From Myxococcales bacterium (GTDB lineage: Bacteria > Myxococcota_A > Polyangia > Polyangiales > Polyangiaceae): DNA of 59,490 nt. The notes below the pieces were generated by a model, which had not been told where the DNA came from, made no database searches, and saw nothing but the letters and a program-made list of their open reading frames with translations. This document shows positions 1 through 7,340 of the stretch, one piece after another. The stretch's first letter is position 1; each line of letters starts with the position of its first letter. The translations under genes were made by a program, and so were the position numbers. The stretch is from the NCBI GenBank assembly GCA_016212965.1, contig JACRDA010000297.1:1-59490 (forward strand). Reading direction: 5' to 3'.

Positions 1-993
1 CGCGGCCTCGCGGATGGCGAAGCCCGCCGCTGCGGCGGCGACTCCGTACTCGGCGCAGAGGGCGGCGCTCGCGAGCGAGCGCTCGAGCGGCAGGCGCGAC
101 AGCCCGCCGCCGAGCTCGAGCTTGCTGCCGGGGACGCCGCGGGTGGCCTCGGCGGCGACCTCGTGGAGGCGTGCGACGAGGGCGTGTCCGTCGTCGGCCG
201 TCTCGAAGCGCAAGTCCACGAGCGCGCTCGCCTCCTCGGGCACGGTGTTCTTGCTCGTGCCGCCGCGGACGGTCCCGACGTTGACGGTCAGGCCGCGCCC
301 GTAGTCGGTGAGCGCCTGCGCGCGGTCGACGAAGCGCGCCAGGGCCCAGATCGCGTTGACGCCGTCGGCGTGGGCGTTGCCCGCGTGCGCGGCGCGCCCG
401 AGCGCCTTGACGCTCACGACCGCCGTGCCCTTGCGGCGCGTGATGACGGCGTCGCCCGGCCGGCCCGACTCGAACACGAGCGCGGCGCTCGCGCCGGCGA
501 GCTCGCGCTCGATGAGCGGCCGCCCCTCGGGCGAGCCCACCTCCTCGTCGCTCACGACGACGAGCCGCACGGGCAGGCGCAGGAGCACGCCGAGCGGCGC
601 CACCGCGCGCAGTGCCTCGAGCACGACGACGAGCCCGCCCTTCATGTCGAGCACGCCCGGGCCGTGCGCGACGTGGCCCTCCTGCTCGAGCGCGAACGAC
701 TCGAAGGTGCCGGGCGGGAACACCGTGTCGAGGTGCCCGACGAGCGCGACCGCTCCCTCGGCCGAGCCGGCGGCGGGCGCGCTCGACGCGACCAGGTGCG
801 GGGCGAAGCGCTCGCTCGCGACGACGCGCGTCGCGAGCCCCGGGATCGACGCGAGCTCGGCCGCGAGGAGCTCGCCCACGGCGCGGCCGCCCTCGCGGCT
901 CTCGGTGTAGGAGTTCACGCGCACGAGTCGCTCGAGCAGGGCGACCCTGGCGTCCCGGCGGCTCTCGAGCCGCGCGCGCAGATCGTCGGACAT
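1..993 (-). CDS. M20-family metallopeptidase (ArgE/DapE/carboxypeptidase G2-like), C-terminus outside window
   Basis: This is a zinc-dependent amidohydrolase that would remove an acyl or amino acid group from an N-acylated substrate in the cytoplasm. The reading frame starts at the ATG ending at 993, with a good AGGAGG 7 nt upstream, and runs off the left edge without a stop. Visible M20 motifs are GHLDTVF (first metal ligand), HGPGVLDMKGG (bridging Asp), SDEEVGSPEG (catalytic and metal Glu) and the dimerisation-domain motif GRAAHAGN. The later stretch TVRGGTSKNTVPEEA is typical of the glutamate carboxypeptidase-like subgroup. The gene is divergent from argC, 85 nt away, so a role as the N-acetylornithine deacylase of arginine synthesis is plausible. 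The sequence alone does not fix the substrate. Confidence 0.85.
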   Translation of the reverse strand, partial: MSDDLRARLESRRDARVALLERLVRVNSYTESREGGRAVGELLAAELASIPGLATRVVASERFAPHLVASSAPAAGSAEGAVALVGHLDTVFPPGTFESFALEQEGHVAHGPGVLDMKGGLVVVLEALRAVAPLGVLLRLPVRLVVVSDEEVGSPEGRPLIERELAGASAALVFESGRPGDAVITRRKGTAVVSVKALGRAAHAGNAHADGVNAIWALARFVDRAQALTDYGRGLTVNVGTVRGGTSKNTVPEEASALVDLRFETADDGHALVARLHEVAAEATRGVPGSKLELGGGLSRLPLERSLASAALCAEYGVAAAAAGFAIREAA

Positions 994-1078
994 CGCTCGT
1001 CCTCCTACCACGGCGGCGCGGTCGGGGCGCGTCGGGGCGCCGGGTCTGTCCCGGCCGCGTTCGTGCTACAGCCGCGAC

Positions 1079-2128
1079 ATGAAGCGCTTCAAGGCGGCGA
1101 TCATCGGCGGCAGCGGCTACGGCGCCGGCGAGATCATCCGGCGGTTGCTGCTGCACCCGGAGGTCGAGCTCGTGCGCGTCGCATCGATCGACTACGTGGG
1201 CGAGCCGCTCGGGGCCGCGCACCCGAACCTCGACGGCCGGACGAGCCTCCGCTTCGAGAACCTGCCCCCCGAGGAGGCGGCGCAGGGCTGCGACGTCGTG
1301 CTCTTCGGCCTGCCGCACAAGGTGGCCGCGCAGTTCGTGCCGCGCGTGCTGCCGACCGGGGCCAAGGTCGTCGATCTCTCCGGCGATTTCCGCCTGAAGA
1401 GCGCCGCGGCGTACGAGCGCTGGTACGGCCAGCCGCACCCGTGCCCGGAGCTGCTCGCCGAGGCGGTGTACGGCCTGCCCGAGCTCGCGCGCGAGGCGAT
1501 CCGCGGGGCGCGCATCGTCGCCTCGCCGGGGTGCTTCGCGACCGCGACCGAGCTCGGCCTCTTGCCGCTCGCGCGGGCCGGCTGGCTCGCGGGTCGCGTG
1601 CGCACGGTCGGCATCACGGCGTCGAGCGGCAGTGGCGCCGCCCCGAGCGCCGGCACGCACCACCCCGTCCGCGCCGTGAACCTCCGCACCTACAAGCCGC
1701 TGACGCACCAGCACGTGCCCGAGATCGTCGAGACCCTGCGCGCCGCCGGCGCCGGCGAGCTCTCGCTCGAGTTCGTGCCGGTGAGCGCGCCGCTCAGCCG
1801 CGGCATCTTCGCGAGCTCGTTCTGCGAGATCGACGCCGCCATCCCGAAGGCCGACGTCGCGGCGGCCTTCCAGCGCGCCTACGAGGCCGAGCCCTTCGTG
1901 CGCGTGCCGCAGAAGCGCCTGCCCGAGGTCGTCGCGGTGAGCGGCTCGAACTACGTGGAAGTGGGCTTCGAGTACGGCCCGGCCGAGGGCGGCCGGCGCA
2001 CGATCGTGTGCTTCTCGGCCATCGACAACCTCGTCAAGGGCGGCGCCGGCCAGGCGGTGCAGTCGATGAACCTCGTGCTCGGGCTCGACGAGCGGCTCAC
2101 GCTCGAGGACCCGGGAGGCTACCCGTGA
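1079..2128 (+). CDS. argC: N-acetyl-gamma-glutamyl-phosphate reductase
   Basis: ArgC catalyses the NADPH-dependent reduction of N-acetylglutamyl phosphate to the semialdehyde in arginine synthesis. The 349-residue protein begins with the nucleotide-binding loop IIGGSGYGAGE (about residues 8-18). It carries the active-site Cys152 in SPGCFATATELGLLP and the conserved segment THHPVRAVNLRTYKPLTHQH. Its end, FSAIDNLVKGGAGQAVQSMN, is diagnostic of the ArgC/LysY family. It overlaps argB by 4 nt (GTGA), so the two are translationally coupled. A TACA-containing -10-like element ends about 9 nt before the ATG and no clear ribosome-binding site is seen, so the mRNA may be nearly leaderless. A LysY role in a carrier-protein pathway is possible, but no LysW gene is in the window. 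Confidence 0.95.
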   Translation: MKRFKAAIIGGSGYGAGEIIRRLLLHPEVELVRVASIDYVGEPLGAAHPNLDGRTSLRFENLPPEEAAQGCDVVLFGLPHKVAAQFVPRVLPTGAKVVDLSGDFRLKSAAAYERWYGQPHPCPELLAEAVYGLPELAREAIRGARIVASPGCFATATELGLLPLARAGWLAGRVRTVGITASSGSGAAPSAGTHHPVRAVNLRTYKPLTHQHVPEIVETLRAAGAGELSLEFVPVSAPLSRGIFASSFCEIDAAIPKADVAAAFQRAYEAEPFVRVPQKRLPEVVAVSGSNYVEVGFEYGPAEGGRRTIVCFSAIDNLVKGGAGQAVQSMNLVLGLDERLTLEDPGGYP

Positions 2129-2937
2129 CCCTCGTCGTCAAGCTCGGGGGCGAGGTGCTCGCCGGCCCGGCCCGCGCCACGCTCGCGACCGAGCTCGCCG
2201 CGCTGTGGTCGAGCCAGAAGAAGGTCGTCGTCGTGCACGGCGGCGGCCCGCAGACGAGCGAGCTGCAGGAGCGGCTCGGGCAGAAGCCGCGCAAGATCGC
2301 CGGCCGGCGCGTCACCGACGAGGGCGCGCTCGACGCCATCAAGATGATGGTGTGCGGCAAGCTCAACGTCGAGCTCTGCGCGGCGCTCGTCGCGGCCGGC
2401 CTCCGGCCCGTGGGCCTGCACGGCGCGAGCTCGCTCGTCGTCGAGGCCCGCCGCCGGCCGCCGAAGGTGCTGAGCGGCGCCGGGCCCGAGCCCGTCGACC
2501 TCGGCCTCGTCGGCGACGTGGTCGGCGTCGGCCACGAGCTGCTCGCCCTCTTGCTCGGCGCCGGGCACGTGCCCGTCGTCGCCTGCCTCGGCTGCGCGCG
2601 CGACGGCTCGACCTACAACATCAACGCCGACGTGGTCGCCAACGGCATCGCAGTCGGCCTCGCGGCCACGGCGCTCGTGCTCGTGACGGGCGCGCCCGGC
2701 GTGCTCCGCGACGTCGCCGACCCGAGCTCGCGCCTGCCGCGCCTCAGCCGCGCCGCGAGCGCCGCCGCCGTCGCCGACGGCACGGTCACCGAGGGCATGA
2801 TCCCGAAGCTCGAGGAGGCCTTCCTGGCCATCGACGCGGGCGTCGGCCGCGTCCACATCGTGGGCCAGCTCGCCCCGGGCGACCTCGCGCGCGCGCTCGC
2901 CGAGCCGGGCAGCGTCGGCACCGTGCTCGAGCCGTGA
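2125..2937 (+). CDS. argB: Acetylglutamate kinase
   Basis: ArgB phosphorylates N-acetylglutamate, the step before ArgC. The GTG start at 2125 overlaps the argC stop and has GGGAGG about 6 nt upstream. This gives a 270-residue protein of normal family length. The amino acid kinase motifs are present: VVKLGGEVL at the N-terminus, VVHGGGPQTSELQERLG near residues 36-50, GRRVTDEGALDAIKMMVCGKLN, NINADVVANGIAVGL and the C-terminal TEGMIPKLEEAF. Its own stop overlaps the start of the next gene by 4 nt, making a three-gene coupled unit. The absence of a long N-terminal extension suggests a kinase of the non-hexameric type, which would not be strongly feedback-inhibited by arginine; that is inferred. 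Confidence 0.93.
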   Translation: MTLVVKLGGEVLAGPARATLATELAALWSSQKKVVVVHGGGPQTSELQERLGQKPRKIAGRRVTDEGALDAIKMMVCGKLNVELCAALVAAGLRPVGLHGASSLVVEARRRPPKVLSGAGPEPVDLGLVGDVVGVGHELLALLLGAGHVPVVACLGCARDGSTYNINADVVANGIAVGLAATALVLVTGAPGVLRDVADPSSRLPRLSRAASAAAVADGTVTEGMIPKLEEAFLAIDAGVGRVHIVGQLAPGDLARALAEPGSVGTVLEP

Positions 2938-3521
2938 GCCGCGTCGAGCTCGCCCGCCTGGTCGATCGCGCCGCGCTCGACGAGGCTCCGGGTCCGCGCG
3001 GCCGGCTGCGGGTGACCGTGCCCGAGTCCTGGCTCGCGACGCCCTCGGAGCTCGAGATCCGCGTGCCCGCCCGCCTCACCTGCGCGCGCTGCGACGGCGG
3101 GGGCTGCGACGCGTGCGGACGGAGCGGCGCCGTGCGCGCGTTTGCCGAGTCCGAGCGCGACCCCGGCCCCGAGCCCGAGCCCGAGCGCGATGCCGAGTCC
3201 GAGCCCGCGCCCGAGTGCGAGCCCGAAGCCGAGCCCGCGCCCGAGCCCGAGCCGGCACGCACCGACCGCCGGGTCACCGTGCAGCTCCCTGGCGGTGGAC
3301 GCCCGGTCGCGGTGCGCCTCGTCAACCCCTTCGGGCCGGACGGGGTCGCACAGCTCCTGATCGAGGTCGTGCGCGGCGCGACCCCGAGCCCGTCGGTCTC
3401 GCTCGTGCGCACGCCGGCGCTCGAGAGCCCGCGCTCGTTCGCGCGCTCGACGCTCCTCTGGGTGGTCGGGGCGCTCGCGCTCGGCGCGGCGCTCTACCTC
3501 GCGTGGCGCGCGCTCCGCTGA
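2934..3521 (+). CDS. Membrane-anchored protein with a DnaJ-like single zinc centre and Glu-Pro repeat linker
   Basis: This 195-residue protein has no assigned function. The GTG start overlaps the argB stop (GTGA). Residues 20-60 resemble the start of a DnaJ C-terminal substrate-binding domain (RLRVTVPESWLATPSELEI). They run into one compact four-cysteine centre, CARCDGGGCDACGRSGA, which looks like half of a DnaJ zinc domain. A Glu-Pro repeat of about 35 residues follows, then a second beta-rich segment (RRVTVQLPGGGRPVAVRLVNPFG). A single C-terminal transmembrane helix (LLWVVGALALGAALYLAW) ends in Arg, so most of the protein should face the cytoplasm. No J-domain is present. Coupling to argB suggests co-expression rather than a known arginine function. 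Confidence 0.7.
   Translation: MSRVELARLVDRAALDEAPGPRGRLRVTVPESWLATPSELEIRVPARLTCARCDGGGCDACGRSGAVRAFAESERDPGPEPEPERDAESEPAPECEPEAEPAPEPEPARTDRRVTVQLPGGGRPVAVRLVNPFGPDGVAQLLIEVVRGATPSPSVSLVRTPALESPRSFARSTLLWVVGALALGAALYLAWRALR
3146..3255 (+). repeat. Low-complexity GAGCCC (Glu-Pro) coding repeat
   Basis: An imperfect run of GAGCCC hexamers, with GCGCCC and GAGTCC variants, encodes the Glu-Pro linker of the DnaJ-like protein. The opposite strand is also open here (Gly-Leu or Ala-Arg rich), but that is only a consequence of the repeat. Confidence 0.75.
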
Positions 3522-3566
3522 GCCGCCCGGGCGCAGCACCGCTCGGCAAGACTCCGTCCAGGCGCG

Positions 3567-4691
3567 TCAGCCCGACTGCCGGTGCGGCGCGAGGCTCCGG
3601 GCGACCACGGTCGCGAGCACGTCGGCCGTGCCCGAGTGGATCGTCGCGGCGAGCGCGTCGTCGATCGCCCCCGGCAGGCCGCTCTCCTCGAGGCAGCCCG
3701 CCGCGCCGCGGAGCGCGAAGGCGTCGAGCGCCGACTCGGCCGCCGACTCGGCGACGTGCCACTTCGCGAGCGCCGCCGAGCCCGCGGCGCGCTCGCCCGT
3801 GTCGAGCTCCCAGGCGGCGCGGTACACGAGCAGGCGCGAGGTCTCGAGGCGTCGCTTCATGCGCGCGAGCCGGTGCGCCACCGCGTCGTGCTCGAGGATC
3901 GAGGACTCGCCGAGCGTGCGGCGCGCGGCGAAGGTAAGCGCCTCGTCCAGCTGCCGGCGCATCGCGCCGAGGCGAAACGCGAGCAAGAGCGCCCGCTCGA
4001 AGCCCATGGCGAGGTGAAAGACCGCCATGCCCGCGCCCCGCTTGCCGAGCACGGCGCCGGCCGACACGGGGCAGCCCTGGAACGAGACCGGCGCGACGCC
4101 CGCCGTCCGGAGCCCCGCCAGCTCGAGCGGCTTGCCGACGACGACGCCGGGCGTCTCGCGCGGCACGAGGACCGCGGTGAGTCCGCGCGCCTGCTCCGCC
4201 GTGCGCCCCACGAAGAGAAAGAGCCCCGCGCGCTCGGCGTTCGTGACGTAGCACTTCTCGCCGGTCGCTCGCAGGCCGGCCGGATCCGGCTCGACCACGC
4301 CCGCGACGGCCGCGACGTTCGAGCCGCTCCGGTGCTCGGTCACGGCCACGCTCGCGAGTCGCTCGCCGCTCGCGAGCTCGGGCAGCCAGCGCGCGCACTG
4401 CGCCTCGGTGCCGACACGCGCGAGCACGAGCGCCACGCCGAACAGGTGCGCCCCGGCTGCGAGCAAGAGGCCCGCGTCGTCGAGCGTCTCCCCGAGCCCC
4501 TCGAAGGCGTACGCCGTCGTCACGAGATCGTGCTCGGCGCCGCCGTGGCGTGCGGGCAGCGGCAACGCCAGCGCACCGGCTGCCGCGAGCGCACGCATGC
4601 GCTCCGGAGGCTTCACCGCTGCGACGTCGGAGCCGAGCGCACGCATGCGCTGGTGGAGCCGCGTCTGCTCGTCCGTCCAACCGAATTGCAT
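3567..4691 (-). CDS. Acyl-CoA dehydrogenase family flavoprotein with an atypical C-terminus
   Basis: The 374-residue protein has the acyl-CoA dehydrogenase fold: an N-terminal helical domain, a middle beta domain with the FAD/substrate motif VAVTEHRSGSN (residues 116-125), GEKCYVTNAERA and a C-terminal four-helix domain. Normal members oxidise acyl-CoA thioesters and pass electrons to ETF. Here the usual C-terminal YEGT-type motif, which carries the catalytic Glu in many members, reads IHSGTADVLATVVARSL, so that acid is missing. The protein may use another base, act on a non-CoA or carrier-bound substrate, or be non-dehydrogenating. The gene stands alone and converges with the arg operon, leaving 45 nt between the stops. 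Confidence 0.8.
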   Translation of the reverse strand: MQFGWTDEQTRLHQRMRALGSDVAAVKPPERMRALAAAGALALPLPARHGGAEHDLVTTAYAFEGLGETLDDAGLLLAAGAHLFGVALVLARVGTEAQCARWLPELASGERLASVAVTEHRSGSNVAAVAGVVEPDPAGLRATGEKCYVTNAERAGLFLFVGRTAEQARGLTAVLVPRETPGVVVGKPLELAGLRTAGVAPVSFQGCPVSAGAVLGKRGAGMAVFHLAMGFERALLLAFRLGAMRRQLDEALTFAARRTLGESSILEHDAVAHRLARMKRRLETSRLLVYRAAWELDTGERAAGSAALAKWHVAESAAESALDAFALRGAAGCLEESGLPGAIDDALAATIHSGTADVLATVVARSLAPHRQSG

Positions 4692-4875
4692 GGCCCGGGC
4701 TCTCGTCTCGTCGTTCCCGCAGCGCGCGCAGCCAGCACCCGGAGCCTAGCGCCGACCGGCGCGAGGTGCGACCCGGGTGCCTCCCCCGAGCCCCCTCCAG
4801 GCGCCCGCCCGCTTGCCCGGGGGCACCCGCGCCCCGTCGCGCCCCGGCGCCCCCTGTCGCCCCCCGCCCGCCCGC

Positions 4876-4904
4876 TTGGCTCGGGCCGGCGGCACGTCCA
4901 TACT
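4876..4904 (+). promoter_or_regulatory. Putative sigma70-type promoter of a leaderless gene
   Basis: TTGGCT (4876-4881) and CATACT (4899-4904) are separated by exactly 17 nt. The -10 ends 6 nt before the GTG at 4911, so transcription would begin at or next to the start codon. The rest of the 4692-4910 interval is GC-rich with no recognisable gene. Confidence 0.45.
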
Positions 4905-4910
4905 GGACGC

Positions 4911-5033
4911 GTGATCGAGCGGATCTTCCGGGTGGCCGCGAGCTTCGCCGAGGCCGAGGCGCTGGATCGGGCCGACATCGCCGCCCTGTCGCGCGAGGAG
5001 CGCGTCTCGGCGGTACGCCGGCGATGCCGGTGA
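4911..5033 (+). pseudogene. 5' fragment of a small conserved gene of the kind paired with nucleotidyltransferase toxins
   Basis: The 40-residue product begins VIERIFRVAASFAEAEALD and continues through ADIAALSREERVSAVRR. This resembles the N-terminus of small proteins that often precede a nucleotidyltransferase gene in toxin/antitoxin-like pairs. After about residue 37 the sequence enters the opposite-strand nucleotidyltransferase fragment and meets a stop at once. The normal C-terminal half is therefore gone. It keeps a good-looking promoter. The pairing claim rests on recalled family arrangements, not on a search. Confidence 0.55.
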
Positions 5034-5315
5034 GGATGTCGATACGCCAGGGCTGCGCCCGAGCATGAACACGCGCTCCGGGCGCGCGAGCTCCTCGGCG
5101 GCGGGCGCGACCGAGCCGAACCCGAAGTCAACGAGCGCCGCGCGCAGGCGCCGGGCGTTCGCGAGCGACGGAGCCACGAACACGTCCAGATCCTCCGTCA
5201 CCCGCGGCTCGCCGTGGGCCGCGACGGCGTGACCCCCGATCAACAGAAACCGCACGCGGCGGGAGATCAGCGCACGCAAGAACTCGGACCAGTCGGGATT
5301 GAGCTCGATCGGCAC
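5014..5315 (-). pseudogene. Truncated and frameshifted nucleotidyltransferase (MNT/DUF6036-like)
   Basis: From a GTG at 5315 the frame reads VPIELNPDWSEFLRALISRR, then VRFLLIGGHAVAAHGEPRVT and EDLDVFVAPS. This has the G-G/S-x(n)-D-x-D signature of a minimal nucleotidyltransferase fold. It continues to PERVFMLGRSP, where one base is missing near 5050. The next frame then resumes the expected family sequence as W-RIDILTGIAGV, ending near 5014. The C-terminal part is absent. The join with the plus-strand fragment at about 5012-5022 looks like a deletion or inversion junction. A protein made from this frame would keep the catalytic motifs but have a scrambled tail, so activity is doubtful. Confidence 0.7.
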
Positions 5316-5411
5316 CCCAAGTCTCCCTGCGAAGCCGCTGCTCGAGCACCACGCGCATCCCCGCCGGGCGCCCGGCTCGGGCGCTGCCCGCAAGCGGCGC
5401 CCACCCCGCCT

Positions 5412-5540
5412 TCGCTGACCGCCCGGTCCGTGACCGGGGCGGGTCGCCGACCGGGGCGGGTCCGGGCGGGTCGCTGACCGGGGCGGGTCCGGGCGGGTCG
5501 CTGACCGGGGCGGGTCCCCGACCGGCGGGTCCCTGACCCG
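5412..5540. repeat. G-rich short tandem repeat (27-bp unit)
   Basis: Units combine CCGGGGCGGGTC, CGGGCGGGTC and GCTGA. Two nearly identical 27-bp units lie at about 5451-5504, with shorter degenerate units on each side. The strand rich in GGGG/GGG tracts could form quadruplex structures. No gene is seen here. Confidence 0.7.
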
Positions 5541-5566
5541 GCAGGCTGTTCCGGGCGCGAGCGTCC

Positions 5567-5889
5567 GCGAGCCGGAGCCGCCACAAACCCCCTGTCTTGA
5601 ATCAAGACGTGGCACTTGTGGCGGCTCGAAGGCTCGGTGCGCGAGCCGGAGCCGCCACAAACCCCCTGTCTTGAATCAAGACGCGGCACTTGTGGCGGCA
5701 CGGAGGCTCGCCGCGCGAGCGGGAGCCGCCACAAACCCCCTGTCTTGAATCAAGACGTGGCACTTGTGGCGGCACGGAGGCTCGCCGCGCGGGTCGGAGC
5801 CGCCACAAACCCCCTGTCTTGAATCAAGACGCGGCACTTGTGGCGGCTCGAAGGTTCGGTGCGCGAGCCGGAGCCGCCACAAACCCCCC
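5567..5889. repeat. 74-bp tandem repeat array, four full copies plus a partial fifth, with nested palindromes
   Basis: Copies start at 5567, 5641, 5715 and 5789, with a partial copy at 5863 that breaks off near 5889. Each full copy has an outer inverted repeat GCCGCCACAA/TTGTGGCGGC (5577-5586 with 5616-5625 in copy 1). Inside it is a 15-bp palindrome GTCTTGAATCAAGAC (5594-5608, 5668-5682, 5742-5756, 5816-5830). Copies differ at few sites: GACGTGG in copies 1 and 3 against GACGCGG in 2 and 4, and CTCGAAGG in 1 and 4 against CACGGAGG in 2 and 3. The period is not a multiple of three and one frame hits TGA in each unit, so it is not coding. The array ends about 90 nt before the aminotransferase start. 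Confidence 0.9.
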
Positions 5890-5981
5890 ACCGCTTGGCG
5901 CCCCGCACGGCCTGTGGAACGCTCGCGGCGTTCGCGGCGCCCCGGCAGCGTGGGCGCGCGGGCGCAAGAGGAGCCTTCCGC

Positions 5982-7301
5982 ATGGATGCCAAGCAGATCG
6001 TCGAGCTCAGCAAGCGCCACACCATCACTTCGTGGTCCGCGCAAGGCAAGGTCGCCCCGCTCGCGGTCGAGCGGGCGAGCGGCATCTACTTCTGGGACTG
6101 CGACGGCAAGCGCTACATCGACTTCAACTCGCAGCTCATGTGCGTGAACGTCGGCCACAACCACCCGAAGATCGTCGCGGCGGTCAAGGCGCAGGCCGAC
6201 AAGCTCATGTTCGTCTACCCGGGCTGCGTCACCGAGGCGCGCGCCCGTCTCGGCCAGCTCCTCGCCGAGTTCGTGCCGGGCGACATCAACACCTTCTTCT
6301 TCACGAACGGCGGCGCCGAGGCCAACGAGGCGGCCATCAAGACCGTGCGGCTCTTCACCGGCCGGCACAAGATCCTGAGCCGCTACCGCTCGTATCACGG
6401 CGCCACGGCCGGCGTGATGCAGCTCACGGGCGATCCGCGCCGCTGGGCCACCGAGCCGGGCGCGCCGGGCTTCGTGCGCGTGATGGACCCCATCCCCTAC
6501 CGGTACAGCTTCGGCGCGACCGAGGAAGAGCAGACGCGCAACAACCTCACCTACCTCTCCGAGGTCATCGACTACGAGGGCCCCCAGAACATCGCCGCGA
6601 TGTTCATCGAGCCGGTCATCGGCTCGAACGGCATCCAGCCCCCGCCGCGCGGCTGGCTCGCGGGCCTGCGCGCGCTGCTCGACCAGCACGGCATCCTGCT
6701 CGTGTGCGACGAGGTCATGGCGGGCTTCGGCCGCACCGGCAAGATGTTCTCGTTCCAGCACGGTGGCATCGCGCCCGACATCATCACGATGGCGAAGGGC
6801 CTCACCTCGGCGGCGCTGCCGCTCGGGGCCATGGGCATGAGCGACAAGATCGCCGCGCACTTCCGCGACAACGTGTTCTGGAGCGGCCTCACGTACAGCT
6901 CGCACCCGATGGGCCTCGCGGCGGCGGTCGCGGCGCTCGAGGTCCTGCGCGACGAGAAGCTCGTCGACAACGCCGCCCGCATGGAGGGCGTGATGCGCAG
7001 CCACATGGCGCGCTTGAAGGACAAACACCCGAGCGTGCGCGCCTTCCGCGCGACCGGCCTCTTCGGCGCGCTCGACTTCCAGAAGAACCGCGCCGGCGAC
7101 CCCCTCGGCAGCTACAACGCGACCCACGAGGGCATCGGCAAGCTCCTCGTCGCGCTCCGCGACAAGGGCCTCTTCACGCTGTCGCACTGGAACACGCTCT
7201 ACTGCAACCCGCCGCTCTGCATCACCGAGCCTCAGCTCGCCGAGGCCTTCGGCATCATCGACGAGGCCCTCGCGGTGACGGACGCGTACGTGAAGGACTG
7301 A
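5982..7301 (+). CDS. Class III pyridoxal-phosphate-dependent aminotransferase (taurine/omega-amino acid type)
   Basis: The enzyme would move an amino group from an omega-amino acid or amine to an oxo acid using PLP. The ATG at 5982 has GAGGAG about 8 nt upstream and gives 439 residues, a normal length. Visible features are the N-terminal HTITSWSAQGKVAPL, the phosphate-binding segment FFFTNGGAEANEAAIK, SYHGATAG, the cofactor Asp in LLVCDEVMAGFGRTG and the Schiff-base Lys272 in IITMAKGLTSAALP. The overall pattern resembles taurine- or beta-alanine-pyruvate aminotransferases, but the substrate cannot be set from sequence alone. In-frame sequence extends upstream into the 74-bp repeats; that extension lacks family similarity and was left out. 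No partner genes are adjacent. Confidence 0.85.
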   Translation: MDAKQIVELSKRHTITSWSAQGKVAPLAVERASGIYFWDCDGKRYIDFNSQLMCVNVGHNHPKIVAAVKAQADKLMFVYPGCVTEARARLGQLLAEFVPGDINTFFFTNGGAEANEAAIKTVRLFTGRHKILSRYRSYHGATAGVMQLTGDPRRWATEPGAPGFVRVMDPIPYRYSFGATEEEQTRNNLTYLSEVIDYEGPQNIAAMFIEPVIGSNGIQPPPRGWLAGLRALLDQHGILLVCDEVMAGFGRTGKMFSFQHGGIAPDIITMAKGLTSAALPLGAMGMSDKIAAHFRDNVFWSGLTYSSHPMGLAAAVAALEVLRDEKLVDNAARMEGVMRSHMARLKDKHPSVRAFRATGLFGALDFQKNRAGDPLGSYNATHEGIGKLLVALRDKGLFTLSHWNTLYCNPPLCITEPQLAEAFGIIDEALAVTDAYVKD

Positions 7302-7340
7302 ACGATCGGGCTGCCTGGTTTCCCATCGCCTTCACGCCGC

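Noticed and set aside
163..2124. Long plus-strand open frame leading into argB
   Set aside because: Upstream of 2125 it is the antisense of the M20 gene and an alternative frame of argC. ArgB similarity begins at the GTG at 2125.
5567..5889. CRISPR array
   Set aside because: The units are directly tandem at 74 bp with no unique spacers, and no cas gene is nearby.
5616..5981. Open frames through the 74-bp repeats, including one extending the aminotransferase
   Set aside because: The period is not a multiple of three, one frame has a stop per unit, and the aminotransferase family begins at the ATG at 5982.
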